DNA from: Ptiloglossa arizonensis
Lineage: Eukaryota; Arthropoda; Insecta; Hymenoptera; Colletidae
Reading direction: 5' to 3'
Length of the DNA stretch: 64,000 nt
NCBI RefSeq assembly: GCF_051014685.1
Contig: NW_027478969.1
Span: 1 to 64,000 of the forward strand
Shown here: piece after piece, positions 1 through 11,200 of the stretch
Numbering within the stretch: the stretch's first letter is position 1
Layout of the letters: the number at the start of each line of letters is the position of its first letter
Program-made: the position numbers and the translations under genes
Notes under the pieces: model-generated
What the model was told of the DNA's origin: nothing
Seen by the model: only the letters and a program-made list of their open reading frames with translations
Database searches by the model: none

Positions 1-175
1 ATAACTGGAACGGCCTAGGGGAAAACTACACATACCGTTGTAATCGGGCGAGTTTCTACTTTCAGATGCAACAGAAATTTTGCGGATTGGTCAATCCGTT
101 CGCGAGATATGACTGTTTGGAGGTAAGAAACGCTTGAGAAACTCAAAATTTTCGCAGTTCTGATGCTCGAAACGA
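1..175 (+). repeat. Reference monomer (landmarks for all copies)
   Basis: First complete copy, used to define monomer positions 1-175; the phase is arbitrary. Landmarks are: CCTAGG hexamer palindrome (AvrII site) at 14-19; variable head at 22-37 that separates most classes (GTACGCAT, GTGCGCAT, CTACACAT, CTACACCT, AATACACC, CTACACCA); a pyrimidine-rich run ending in CAG at 52-65; ATG at 66-68; AAATTT at 75-80; a dyad centred on 90/91 with arms GGATTG and CAATCC; TCGCGA (NruI site) at 100-105; GAGGTAAG at 120-127 in many copies; TTGAG-AAA-CTCAA inverted repeat at 134-146; and AAAATTTT at 145-152. The consensus is about 44% G+C with 13 CpGs. This copy has GACTG where most have GGCAG or GGCTG near 111-115. 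Confidence 0.95.
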
Positions 176-257
176 ATAACTAGAACGGCCTAGGGGAAAC
201 CTACACCTACCTTTGTAATCGGGCGAGTTTCTACTTTCAGATGCAACAGAAATTTTG

Positions 258-273
258 CGGATTGATCAATCCG
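258..273. repeat. 16-bp perfect palindrome (first example)
   Basis: CGGATTGATCAATCCG reads the same on both strands. It corresponds to monomer positions 83-98 and occurs intact in every monomer of the ATTGATC class, which is common throughout and dominant in domain C. In ATTGGTC monomers only the centre is imperfect, leaving 7-bp arms with a 2-bp gap. ATTAGTC, TTTATC, ATCGGTC, GTCATTCC and GTCAATCGG variants break it further. It could form a small cruciform or bind a dimeric protein; neither is shown. Confidence 0.9.
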
Positions 274-3200
274 TTCGCGAGATATGGCAGTTAGGAGATA
301 AGAAACGCTTGAGAAACTCAAAATTTTCGCAGTTCTGATGCTCGAAACGAGTAACTAGAACGGCCTAGGGGAAAAGTACGCTTACCGTTGTAATCGGGCG
401 AGTTTCTACTTTCAGATGCAACAGAAATTTTGCGGATTGGTCAATCCGTTCGCGAGATATGGCAGTTTGGAGGTAGGAAACGCTTGAGAAACACAAAATT
501 TTCGCAGTTCTGATGCTCGAAACGAATAACTAGAACGGCCTAGGGGAAAAGTACGCATACCGTTGTAATCGGGCGAGTTTCTACTTTCAGATGCAACAGA
601 AATTTTGCGGATTGTTCAATCCGCTCGCGAGATATGGCAGTTTGGAGGTAAGAAACGCTTGAGAAACTCAAAATTTTCACAGTTCTGATGCTCGAAATGA
701 ATAACTGGAACGGCCTAGGGGAAAACTACACATACCGTTGTAATCGGGCAAGTTTCTACTTTCAGATGCAACAGAAATTTTGCGAATTGGTCAATCCGTT
801 CGCGAGATATGGCTGTTTGGAGGTAAGAAACGCTTGAGAAACTCAAAATTTTCGCAGTTCTGATGCTCGAAACGAGTAACTAGAACGGCCTAGGGGAAAA
901 GTACGCTTACCGTTGTAATCGGGCGAGTTTCTCCTTTCAGATGCAACAGAAATTTTGCGGATTAGTCAATCCGTTCGCGAGATATGGCAGTTTGGAGGTA
1001 AGAAACTCTTGAGAAACTCAAAATTTTCGCCGTTCTGATGCTCGAAACGAATAACTAGAACGGCCTAGCGGAAAAGTGCGCATACCGTTGTAATCGGGCG
1101 AGTTTCTTCTTTCAGATGCAACAGAAATTTTGCGGATCGGTCAATCCGTTCGCGAGATATGGCAGTCTGGAGATATGAAACGCTTGAGAAACTCAAAATT
1201 TTCGCAGTTCTGATGCTCGAAACGAATAACTAGAACGGCCTAGGGGAAAACTACACCTACCGTTGTAATCGGGCGAGTTTCTACTTTCAGATGCAACAGA
1301 AATTTTGCGGATTGGTCAATCCGTTCGCGAGATATGGCAGTTTGGAAATAAGAAACGCTTGAGAAACTCAAAATTTTCGCAGTTCTGATGCTCGAAACGA
1401 ATAACTAGAACGGCCTAGGGGAAAAGTACGCATACTGATGTAATCGGGCGTGTTTCTACTTTCAGATGCAACAGAAATTTTCCGGATTTATCTATCCGTT
1501 CGCGAGATATGGCAGTTTGGAGATAAGAAACGCTTGAGAAACTCAAAATTTTCGCAGTTCTGATGCTCGAAACGAATAACTAGAACGGCCTAGGGGAAAC
1601 CTACACCTACCTTTGTAATGGGGTGAGTTTCTACTTTCAGATGCAACAGAAATTTTGCGGATTGGTCAATCCGTTCGCGAGATATGGCTGTTTGGAGGTA
1701 AGAAACGCTTGAGAAACTCAAAATTTTCGCAGTTCTGATGCTCGAAACGAATAACTAGAACGGCCTAGGGGAAAAATACACCTACCGTTGTAATCGGGCG
1801 AGTTTCTACTTTCAGATGCAAGAGAAATTTTGCGGATTAGTCAATCCGTTCGCGAGATATGGCAGTTTGGAGGTAAGAAACGCTTGAGAAACTCAAAATT
1901 TTCGCCGTTCTGATGCTCGAAACGAGTAACTAGAACGGCCTAGGGGAAAAGTACGCTTACCGATGTAATCGGGCGAGTTTCTCCTTTCAGATGCAACAGA
2001 AATTTTGCGGATTAGTCAATCCGTTCGCGAGATATGGCAGTTTGGAGGTAAGAAACTCTTGAGAAACTCAAAATTTTCGCCGTTCTGATGCTCGAAACGA
2101 ATAACTAGAACGGCCTAGGGGAAAAGTGCGCATACCGTTGTAATCGGGCGAGTTTCTACTTTCAGATGCATTAGAAATTTTGCGGATTGGTCAATCGGTT
2201 CGCGAGATATGGCAATTTGGAGGTAAGAAACGCTTGAGAAACTCAAAATTTGCGCAGTTCTGATGCCCGAAACGAATAACTAGAACGGCCTAGCGGAAAA
2301 GCACGCATACTGTTGTAATCGGGCGAGTTTCTGCTTTCAGATGCAACAGAAATTTTGCGGATTGATCAATCCGTTCGCGAGATATGGCAGTTTGGAGGTA
2401 AGAAACGCTTGAGAAACTCAAAATTTTCGCAGTTCTGATGCTCGAAACGAATAACTAGAACGGCCTAGGGGAAAACTACACCTACCGTTGTAATCGGGCG
2501 AGTTTCTACTTTCAGATGCAACAGAAATTTTGCGGATTGATCAATCCGTTCGCGAGATATGGCAGTTAGGAGATAAGAAACGTTTGAGAAACTCAAAATT
2601 TTCGCAGTTCTGATGCTCGAAACGAGTAACTAGAACGGCCTAGGGGAAAAGTACGCTTACCGTTGTAATCGGGCGAGTTTCTACTTTCAGATGCAACAGA
2701 AATTTTGCGGATTGGTCAATCCGTTCGCGAGATATGGCAGTTTGGAGGTAAGAAACGCTTGAGAAACTCAAAATTTTCGCCGTTCTGATGCTCGAAACGA
2801 ATAACTAGAACGGCCTAGGGGAAAAGTGCGCATACCGTTGTAATCGGGCGAGTTTCTACTTTCAGATGCATTAGAAATTTTGCGGATTGGTCAATCGGTT
2901 CGCGAGATATGGCAATTTGGAGGTAAGAAACGCTTGAGAAACTCAAAATTTGCGCAGTTCTGATGCTCGAAACGAATAACTAGAACGGCCTAGCGGAAAA
3001 GTGCGCATACCGTTGTAATCGGGCGAGTTTCTTCTTTCAGATGCAACAGAAATTTTGCGGATCGGTCAATCCGTTCGCGAGATATGGCAGTTTGGAGATA
3101 AGAAACGCTTGAGAAACTCAAAATTTTCGCAGTTCTGATGCTCGAAACGAATAACTAGAACGGCCTAGGGGAAAACTACACCTACCGTTGTAATCGGGCG

Positions 3201-6200
3201 AGTTTCTACTTTCAGATGCAACAGAAATTTTGCGGATTGATCAATCCGTTCGCGAGATATGGCGGTTTGGAGATAAGAAACGCTTGAGAAACTCAAAATT
3301 TTCGCAGTTCTGATGCTCGAAACGAATAACTAGAACGGCCTAGGGGAAAAGTACGCATACTGATGTAATCGGGCGTGTTTCTACTTTCAGATGCAACAGA
3401 AATTTTGCGGATTTATCTATCCGTTCGCGAGATATGGCAGTTTGGAGATAAGAAACGCTTGAGAAACTCAAAATTTTCGCAGTTCTGATGCTCGAAACGA
3501 ATAACCAGAACGGCCTAGTGGAAACCTACACCTACCTTTGTAATCGGGCGAGTTTCTACTTTCAGATGCAACAGAAATTTTGCGGATTGATCAATCCGTT
3601 CGCGAGATATGGCAGTTAGGAGATAAGAAACGCTTGAGAAACTCAAAATTTTCGCAGTTCTGATGCTCGAAACGAGTAACTAGAACGGCCTAGGGGAAAA
3701 GTACGCTTACCGTTGTAATCGGGCGAGTTTCTACTTTCAGATGCAACAGAAATCTTGCGGATTGGTCAATCCGTTCGCGAGATATGGCAGTTTGGAGGTA
3801 GGAAACGCTTGAGAAACACAAAATTTTCGCAGTTCTGATGCTCGAAACGAATAACTAGAACGGCCTAGGGGAAAAGTACGCATACCGTTGTAATCGGGCG
3901 AGTTTCTACTTTCAGATGCAACAGAAATTTTGCGGATTGGTCAATCCGCTCGCGAGATATGGCAGTTTGGAGGTAAGAAACGCTTGAGAAACTCAAAATT
4001 TTCACAGTTCTGATGCTCGAAATGAATAACTGGAACGGCCTAGGGGAAAACTACACATACCGTTGTAATCGGGCGAGTTTCTACTTTCAGATGCAACAGA
4101 AATTTTGCGGATTGGTCAATCCGTTCGCGAGATATGGCTGTTTGGAGGTAAGAAACGCTTGAGAAACTCAAAATTTTCGCAGTTCTGATGCTCGAAACGA
4201 ATAACTAGAACGGCCTAGGGGAAACCTACACCTACCTTTGTAATCGGGCGAGTTTCTACTTTCAGATGCAACAGAAATTTTGCGGATTGATCAATCCGTA
4301 CGCGAGATATGGCAGTTAGGAGATAAGAAACGCTTGAGAAACTCAAAATTTTCGCAGTTCTGATGCTCGAAACGAGTAACTAGAACGGCCTAGGGGAAAA
4401 GTACGCTTACCGTTGTAATCGGGCGAGTTTCTACTTTCAGATGCAACAGAAATTTTGCGGATTGGTCAATCCGTTCGCGAGATATGGCAGTTTGGAGGTA
4501 GGAAACGCTTGAGAAACACAAAATTTTCGCAGTTCTGATGCTCGAAACGAATAACTAGAACGGCCTAGGGGAAAAGTACGCATACCGTTGTAATCGGGCG
4601 AGTTTCTACTTTCAGATGCAACAGAAATTTTGCGGATTGTTCAATCCGCTCGCGAGATATGGCAGTTTGGAGGTAAGAAACGCTTGAGAAACTCAAAATT
4701 TTCACAGTTCTGATGCTCGAAATGAATAACTGGAACGGCCTAGGGGAAAACTACACATACCGTTGTAATCGGGCAAGTTTCTACTTTCAGATGCAACAGA
4801 AATTTTGCGGATTGGTCAATCCGTTCGCGAGATATGGCTGTTTGGAGGTAAGAAACGCTTGAGAAACTCAAAATTTTCGCAGTTCTGATGCTCGAAACGA
4901 ATAACTAGAACGGCCTAGGGGAAAAATACACCTACCGTTGTAATCGGGCGAGTTTCTACTTTCAGATGCAACAGAAATTTTGCGGATTAGTCAATCCGTT
5001 CGCGAGATATGGCAGTTTAGAGGTAAGAAACGCTTGAGAAACTCAAAATTTTCGCCGTTCTGATGCTCGAAACGAGTAACTAGAACGGCCTAGGGGAAAA
5101 GTACGCTTACCGTTGTAATCGGGCGAGTTTCTCCTTTCAGATGCAACAGAAATTTTGCGGATTAGTCAATCCGTTCGCGAGATATGGCAGTTTGGAGGTA
5201 AGAAACTCTTGAGAAACTCAAAATTTTCGCCGTTCTGATGCTCGAAACGAATAACTAGAACGGCCTAGGGGAAAAGTGCGCATATCGTTGTAATCGGGCG
5301 AGTTTCTACTTTCAGATGCATTAGAAATTTTGCGGATTGGTCAATCGGTTCGCGAGATATGGCAATTTGGAGGTAAGAAACGCTTGAGAAACTCAAAATT
5401 TGCGCAGTTCTGATGCTCGAAACGAATAACTAGAACGGCCTAGCGGAAAAGTGCGCATACCGTTGTAATCGGGCGAGTTTCTTCTTTCAGATGCAACAGA
5501 AATTTTGCGGATCGGTCAATCCGTTCGCGAGATATGGCAGTCTGGAGATAAGAAACGCTTGAGAAACTCAAAATTTTCGCAGTTCTGATGCTCGAAACGA
5601 ATAACTAGAACGGCCTAGGGGAAAACTACACCTACCGTTGTAATCGGGCGAGTTTCTACTTTCAGATGCAACAGAAATTTTGCGGATTGATCAATCCGTT
5701 CGCGAGATATGGCAGTTTGGAGATAAGAAACGCTTGAGAAACTCAAAATTTTCGCAGTTCTGATGCTCGAAACGAATAACTAGAACGGCCTAGGGGAAAA
5801 CTACACCTACCGTTGTAATGGGGCGAGTTTCTACTTTCAGATGCAACAGAAATTTTGCGGATTGATCAATCCGTTCGCGAGATATGGCAGTTTGGAGATA
5901 AGAAACGCTTGAGAAACTCAAAATTTTCGCAGTTCTGATGCTCGAAACGAATAACTAGAACGGCCTAGGGGAAAAGTACGCATACCGTTGTAATCGGGCG
6001 AGTTTCTACTTTCAGATGCAACAGAAATTTTGCGGATTGGTCAATCCGCTCGCGAGATATGGCAGTTTGGAGGTAAGAAACGCTTGAGAAACTCAAAATT
6101 TTCACAGTTCTGATGCTCGAAATGAATAACTGGAACGGCCTAGGGGAAAACTACACATACCGTTGTAATCGGGCAAGTTTCTACTTTCAGATGCAACAGA

Positions 6201-6365
6201 AGTTTTGCGGATTGGTCAATCCGTTCGCGAGATATGGCTGTTTGGAGGTAAGAAACGCTTGAGAAACTCAAAATTTTCGCAGTTCTGATGCTCGAAACGA
6301 ATAACTAGAACGGCCTAGGGGAAAAATACACCTACCGTTGTAATCGGGCGAGTTTCTACTTTCAG

Positions 6366-6422
6366 ATGCAACAGAAATTTTGCGGATTAGTCAATCCGTT
6401 CGCGAGATATGGCAGTTTGGAG
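6366..6422 (+). other. Exon-like cassette inside a monomer (example; doubtful)
   Basis: A pyrimidine-rich tract ending in CAG (6353-6365) is followed by ATG and 19 sense codons, ending GAG just before GTAAGA at 6423. The 57-nt segment is a multiple of three and would read MQQKFCGLVNPFARYGSLE. The next monomer repeats the arrangement at 6541-6597 after a 118-nt 'intron'. Many other monomers break it: GGAGATAAG removes the GT, GTAGGTAAG adds an in-frame TAG, GCATTAG adds a TAG, AGAAGC removes the ATG, and deletion 'b' shifts frame. There is no promoter, first exon or unique flank in the window, so I regard this as a sequence coincidence worth testing and not a gene. Confidence 0.2.
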
Positions 6423-6825
6423 GTAAGAAACGCTTGAGAAACTCAAAATTTTCGCCGTTCTGATGCTCGAAACGAGTAACTAGAACGGCCTAGGGGAAAA
6501 GTACGCTTACCGTTGTAATCGGGCGAGTTTCTCCTTTCAGATGCAACAGAAATTTTGCGGATTAGTCAATCCGTTCGCGAGATATGGCAGTTTGGAGGTA
6601 AGAAACTCTTGAGAAGCTCAAAATTTTCGCCGTTCTGATGCTCGAAACGAATAACTAGAACGGCCTAGGGGAAAAGTACGCATACTGATGTAATCGGGCG
6701 TGTTTCTACTTTCAGATGCAACAGAAATTTTGCGGATTTATCTATCCGTTCGCGAGATATGGCAGTTTGGAGATAAGAAACGCTTGAGAAACTCAAAATT
6801 TTCGCCGTTCTGATGCTCGAAACGA

Positions 6826-7525
6826 ATAACTAGAACGGCCTAGGGGAAAAGTGCGCATACCGTTGTAATCGGGCGAGTTTCTACTTTCAGATGCAACAGA
6901 AATTTTGCGGATTGTTCAATCCGCTCGCGAGATATGGCAGTTTGGAGGTAAGAAACGCTTGAGAAACTCAAAATTTTCACAGTTCTGATGCTCGAAATGA
7001 ATAACTGGAACGGCCTAGGGGAAAACTACACATACCGTTGTAATCGGGCAAGTTTCTACTTTCAGATGCAACAGAAATTTTGCGGATTGGTCAATCCGTT
7101 CGCGAGATATGGCTGTTTGGAGGTAAGAAACGCTTGAGAAACTCAAAATTTTCGCAGTTCTGATGCTCGAAACGAATAACTAGAACGGCCTAGGGGAAAA
7201 GTGCGCATACCGTTGTAATCGGGCGAGTTTCTACTTTCAGATGCAACAGAAATTTTGCGGATTGTTCAATCCGCTCGCGAGATATGGCAGTTTGGAGGTA
7301 AGAAACGCTTGAGAAACTCAAAATTTTCACAGTTCTGATGCTCGAAATGAATAACTGGAACGGCCTAGGGGAAAACTACACATACCGTTGTAATCGGGCA
7401 AGTTTCTACTTTCAGATGCAACAGAAATTTTGCGGATTGGTCAATCCGTTCGCGAGATATGGCTGTTTGGAGGTAAGAAACGCTTGAGAAACTCAAAATT
7501 TTCGCAGTTCTGATGCTCGAAACGA
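6826..7525. repeat. Tandem dimer duplication (2 x 350 bp)
   Basis: A two-monomer unit (GTGCGCAT head with ATTGTTCAATCCGCTCG and TTCACAG, then CTACACAT head with GGGCAAG and GGCTG) is present at 6826-7175 and again at 7176-7525. It is inherited in the second 18-mer copy at 9976-10675, so the dimer duplicated before the 18-mer did. Confidence 0.88.
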
Positions 7526-8050
7526 ATAACTAGAACGGCCTAGGGGAAAAATACACCTACCGTTGTAATCGGGCGAGTTTCTACTTTCAGATGCAACAGA
7601 AATTTTGCGGATTAGTCAATCCGTTCGCGAGATATGGCAGTTTGGAGGTAAGAAACGCTTGAGAAACTCAAAATTTTCGCCGTTCTGATGCTCGAAACGA
7701 GTAACTAGAACGGCCTAGGGGAAAAGTACGCTTACCGTTGTAATCGGGCGAGTTTCTCCTTTCAGATGCAACAGAAATTTTGCGGATTAGTCAATCCGTT
7801 CGCGAGATATGGCAGTTTGGAGGTAAGAAACTCTTGAGAAACTCAAAATTTTCGCCGTTCTGATGCTCGAAACGAATAACTAGAACGGCCTAGGGGAAAA
7901 GTGCGCATACCGTTGTAATCGGGCGAGTTTCTACTTTCAGATGCATTAGAAATTTTGCGGATTGGTCAATCGGTTCGCGAGATATGGCAATTTGGAGGTA
8001 AGAAACGCTTGAGAAACTCAAAATTTGCGCAGTTCTGATGCTCGAAACGA

Positions 8051-11000
8051 ATAACTAGAACGGCCTAGGGGAAAAATACACCTACCGTTGTAATCGGGCG
8101 AGTTTCTACTTTCAGATGCAACAGAAATTTTGCGGATTAGTCAATCCGTTCGCGAGATATGGCAGTTTAGAGGTAAGAAACGCTTGAGAAACTCAAAATT
8201 TTCGCCGTTCTGATGCTCGAAACGAGTAACTAGAACGGCCTAGGGGAAAAGTACGCTTACCGTTGTAATCGGGCGAGTTTCTCCTTTCAGATGCAACAGA
8301 AATTTTGCGGATTAGTCAATCCGTTCGCGAGATATGGCAGTTTGGAGGTAAGAAACTCTTGAGAAACTCAAAATTTTCGCCGTTCTGATGCTCGAAACGA
8401 ATAACTAGAACGGCCTAGGGGAAAAGTGCGCATATCGTTGTAATCGGGCGAGTTTCTACTTTCAGATGCATTAGAAATTTTGCGGATTGGTCAATCGGTT
8501 CGCGAGATATGGCAATTTGGAGGTAAGAAACGCTTGAGAAACTCAAAATTTGCGCAGTTCTGATGCTCGAAACGAATAACTAGAACGGCCTAGCGGAAAA
8601 GTGCGCATACCGTTGTAATCGGGCGAGTTTCTTCTTTCAGATGCAACAGAAATTTTGCGGATCGGTCAATCCGTTCGCGAGATATGGCAGTCTGGAGATA
8701 AGAAACGCTTGAGAAACTCAAAATTTTCGCAGTTCTGATGCTCGAAACGAATAACTAGAACGGCCTAGGGGAAAACTACACCTACCGTTGTAATCGGGCG
8801 AGTTTCTACTTTCAGATGCAACAGAAATTTTGCGGATTGATCAATCCGTTCGCGAGATATGGCAGTTTGGAGATAAGAAACGCTTGAGAAACTCAAAATT
8901 TTCGCAGTTCTGATGCTCGAAACGAATAACTAGAACGGCCTAGGGGAAAACTACACCTACCGTTGTAATGGGGCGAGTTTCTACTTTCAGATGCAACAGA
9001 AATTTTGCGGATTGATCAATCCGTTCGCGAGATATGGCAGTTTGGAGATAAGAAACGCTTGAGAAACTCAAAATTTTCGCAGTTCTGATGCTCGAAACGA
9101 ATAACTAGAACGGCCTAGGGGAAAAGTACGCATACCGTTGTAATCGGGCGAGTTTCTACTTTCAGATGCAACAGAAATTTTGCGGATTGGTCAATCCGCT
9201 CGCGAGATATGGCAGTTTGGAGGTAAGAAACGCTTGAGAAACTCAAAATTTTCACAGTTCTGATGCTCGAAATGAATAACTGGAACGGCCTAGGGGAAAA
9301 CTACACATACCGTTGTAATCGGGCAAGTTTCTACTTTCAGATGCAACAGAAGTTTTGCGGATTGGTCAATCCGTTCGCGAGATATGGCTGTTTGGAGGTA
9401 AGAAACGCTTGAGAAACTCAAAATTTTCGCAGTTCTGATGCTCGAAACGAATAACTAGAACGGCCTAGGGGAAAAATACACCTACCGTTGTAATCGGGCG
9501 AGTTTCTACTTTCAGATGCAACAGAAATTTTGCGGATTAGTCAATCCGTTCGCGAGATATGGCAGTTTGGAGGTAAGAAACGCTTGAGAAACTCAAAATT
9601 TTCGCCGTTCTGATGCTCGAAACGAGTAACTAGAACGGCCTAGGGGAAAAGTACGCTTACCGTTGTAATCGGGCGAGTTTCTCCTTTCAGATGCAACAGA
9701 AATTTTGCGGATTAGTCAATCCGTTCGCGAGATATGGCAGTTTGGAGGTAAGAAACTCTTGAGAAGCTCAAAATTTTCGCCGTTCTGATGCTCGAAACGA
9801 ATAACTAGAACGGCCTAGGGGAAAAGTACGCATACTGATGTAATCGGGCGTGTTTCTACTTTCAGATGCAACAGAAATTTTGCGGATTTATCTATCCGTT
9901 CGCGAGATATGGCAGTTTGGAGATAAGAAACGCTTGAGAAACTCAAAATTTTCGCCGTTCTGATGCTCGAAACGAATAACTAGAACGGCCTAGGGGAAAA
10001 GTGCGCATACCGTTGTAATCGGGCGAGTTTCTACTTTCAGATGCAACAGAAATTTTGCGGATTGTTCAATCCGCTCGCGAGATATGGCAGTTTGGAGGTA
10101 AGAAACGCTTGAGAAACTCAAAATTTTCACAGTTCTGATGCTCGAAATGAATAACTGGAACGGCCTAGGGGAAAACTACACATACCGTTGTAATCGGGCA
10201 AGTTTCTACTTTCAGATGCAACAGAAATTTTGCGGATTGGTCAATCCGTTCGCGAGATATGGCTGTTTGGAGGTAAGAAACGCTTGAGAAACTCAAAATT
10301 TTCGCAGTTCTGATGCTCGAAACGAATAACTAGAACGGCCTAGGGGAAAAGTGCGCATACCGTTGTAATCGGGCGAGTTTCTACTTTCAGATGCAACAGA
10401 AATTTTGCGGATTGTTCAATCCGCTCGCGAGATATGGCAGTTTGGAGGTAAGAAACGCTTGAGAAACTCAAAATTTTCACAGTTCTGATGCTCGAAATGA
10501 ATAACTGGAACGGCCTAGGGGAAAACTACACATACCGTTGTAATCGGGCAAGTTTCTACTTTCAGATGCAACAGAAATTTTGCGGATTGGTCAATCCGTT
10601 CGCGAGATATGGCTGTTTGGAGGTAAGAAACGCTTGAGAAACTCAAAATTTTCGCAGTTCTGATGCTCGAAACGAATAACTAGAACGGCCTAGGGGAAAA
10701 ATACACCTACCGTTGTAATCGGGCGAGTTTCTACTTTCAGATGCAACAGAAATTTTGCGGATTAGTCAATCCGTTCGCGAGATATGGCAGTTTGGAGGTA
10801 AGAAACGCTTGAGAAACTCAAAATTTTCGCCGTTCTGATGCTCGAAACGAGTAACTAGAACGGCCTAGGGGAAAAGTACGCTTACCGTTGTAATCGGGCG
10901 AGTTTCTCCTTTCAGATGCAACAGAAATTTTGCGGATTAGTCAATCCGTTCGCGAGATATGGCAGTTTGGAGGTAAGAAACTCTTGAGAAACTCAAAATT

Positions 11001-11200
11001 TTCGCCGTTCTGATGCTCGAAACGAATAACTAGAACGGCCTAGGGGAAAAGTGCGCATACCGTTGTAATCGGGCGAGTTTCTACTTTCAGATGCATTAGA
11101 AATTTTGCGGATTGGTCAATCGGTTCGCGAGATATGGCAATTTGGAGGTAAGAAACGCTTGAGAAACTCAAAATTTGCGCAGTTCTGATGCTCGAAACGA
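8051..11200. repeat. 18-mer HOR, copy 2 (3,150 bp)
   Basis: Second copy of 4901-8050, carrying the same private markers: GTTTAGAGG near 8167, CATATCGTTG at 8431, GTAATGGGG near 8965, GAAGTTTTGCGG near 9349, GAGAAGCTC near 9761, and the dimer duplication at 9976-10675. Spot comparison shows almost no differences, so the duplication looks recent. The next monomer (11201, TAGCGG class) does not match 8051, so the third copy does not start at the same point. Confidence 0.92.

Larger units (their letters stand above)
1..4900. repeat. Satellite segment A1, mixed order with 700-bp 4-mers
   Basis: Twenty-eight monomers of A-type classes. A 4-mer (CCTACACCT head with TTAGGAGATAAG; GTACGCTT; GTACGCAT with CCGCTCG and TTCACAG; CTACACAT with GGCTG) occurs at 3501-4200 and again at 4201-4900, and a closely similar block lies at 176-875, 4,025 bp (23 monomers) upstream. 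Monomers carrying GCATTAG in place of GCAACAG occur at 2101 and 2801. Individual private changes (for example CCGTACGCG near 4299 and AATCTTGCGG near 3751) show the copies are related but not identical. No gene is seen. Confidence 0.85.
4901..8050. repeat. 18-mer HOR, copy 1 (3,150 bp)
   Basis: Eighteen consecutive monomers that reappear in the same order at 8051-11200. Rare variants shared at exactly +3,150 mark the duplication: GTTTAGAGG near 5017, CATATCGTTG at 5281, GTAATGGGG near 5815, GAAGTTTTGCGG near 6199 and GAGAAGCTC near 6611. The preceding monomer (4726) does not match its counterpart at 7876, so copy 1 begins close to 4901. Copy 1 contains an internal dimer duplication at 6826-7525. 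Confidence 0.92.

Noticed and set aside
98..114. Second CENP-B-box-like match beginning TTCGCGAGATATGGC
   Set aside because: It matches 7 of 9 fixed positions but loses half of the CGGG block, which is essential to the box; it serves as a caution about the match at 33-49.
134..146. TTGAG-AAA-CTCAA hairpin as an RNA structure or terminator
   Set aside because: A 5-bp stem with a 3-base loop is too weak and too common to support a functional call; it is noted only as a landmark of the monomer.
145..152. AAAATTTT as a terminator or promoter element
   Set aside because: It is a short AT palindrome in every monomer with no adjacent stem-loop of useful strength or gene, so there is nothing for it to regulate here.
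4901..11200. Mobile element or segmental insertion with target-site duplication
   Set aside because: The repeated 3,150-bp block is made entirely of whole 175-bp monomers and has no terminal repeats or foreign sequence, so unequal exchange explains it.
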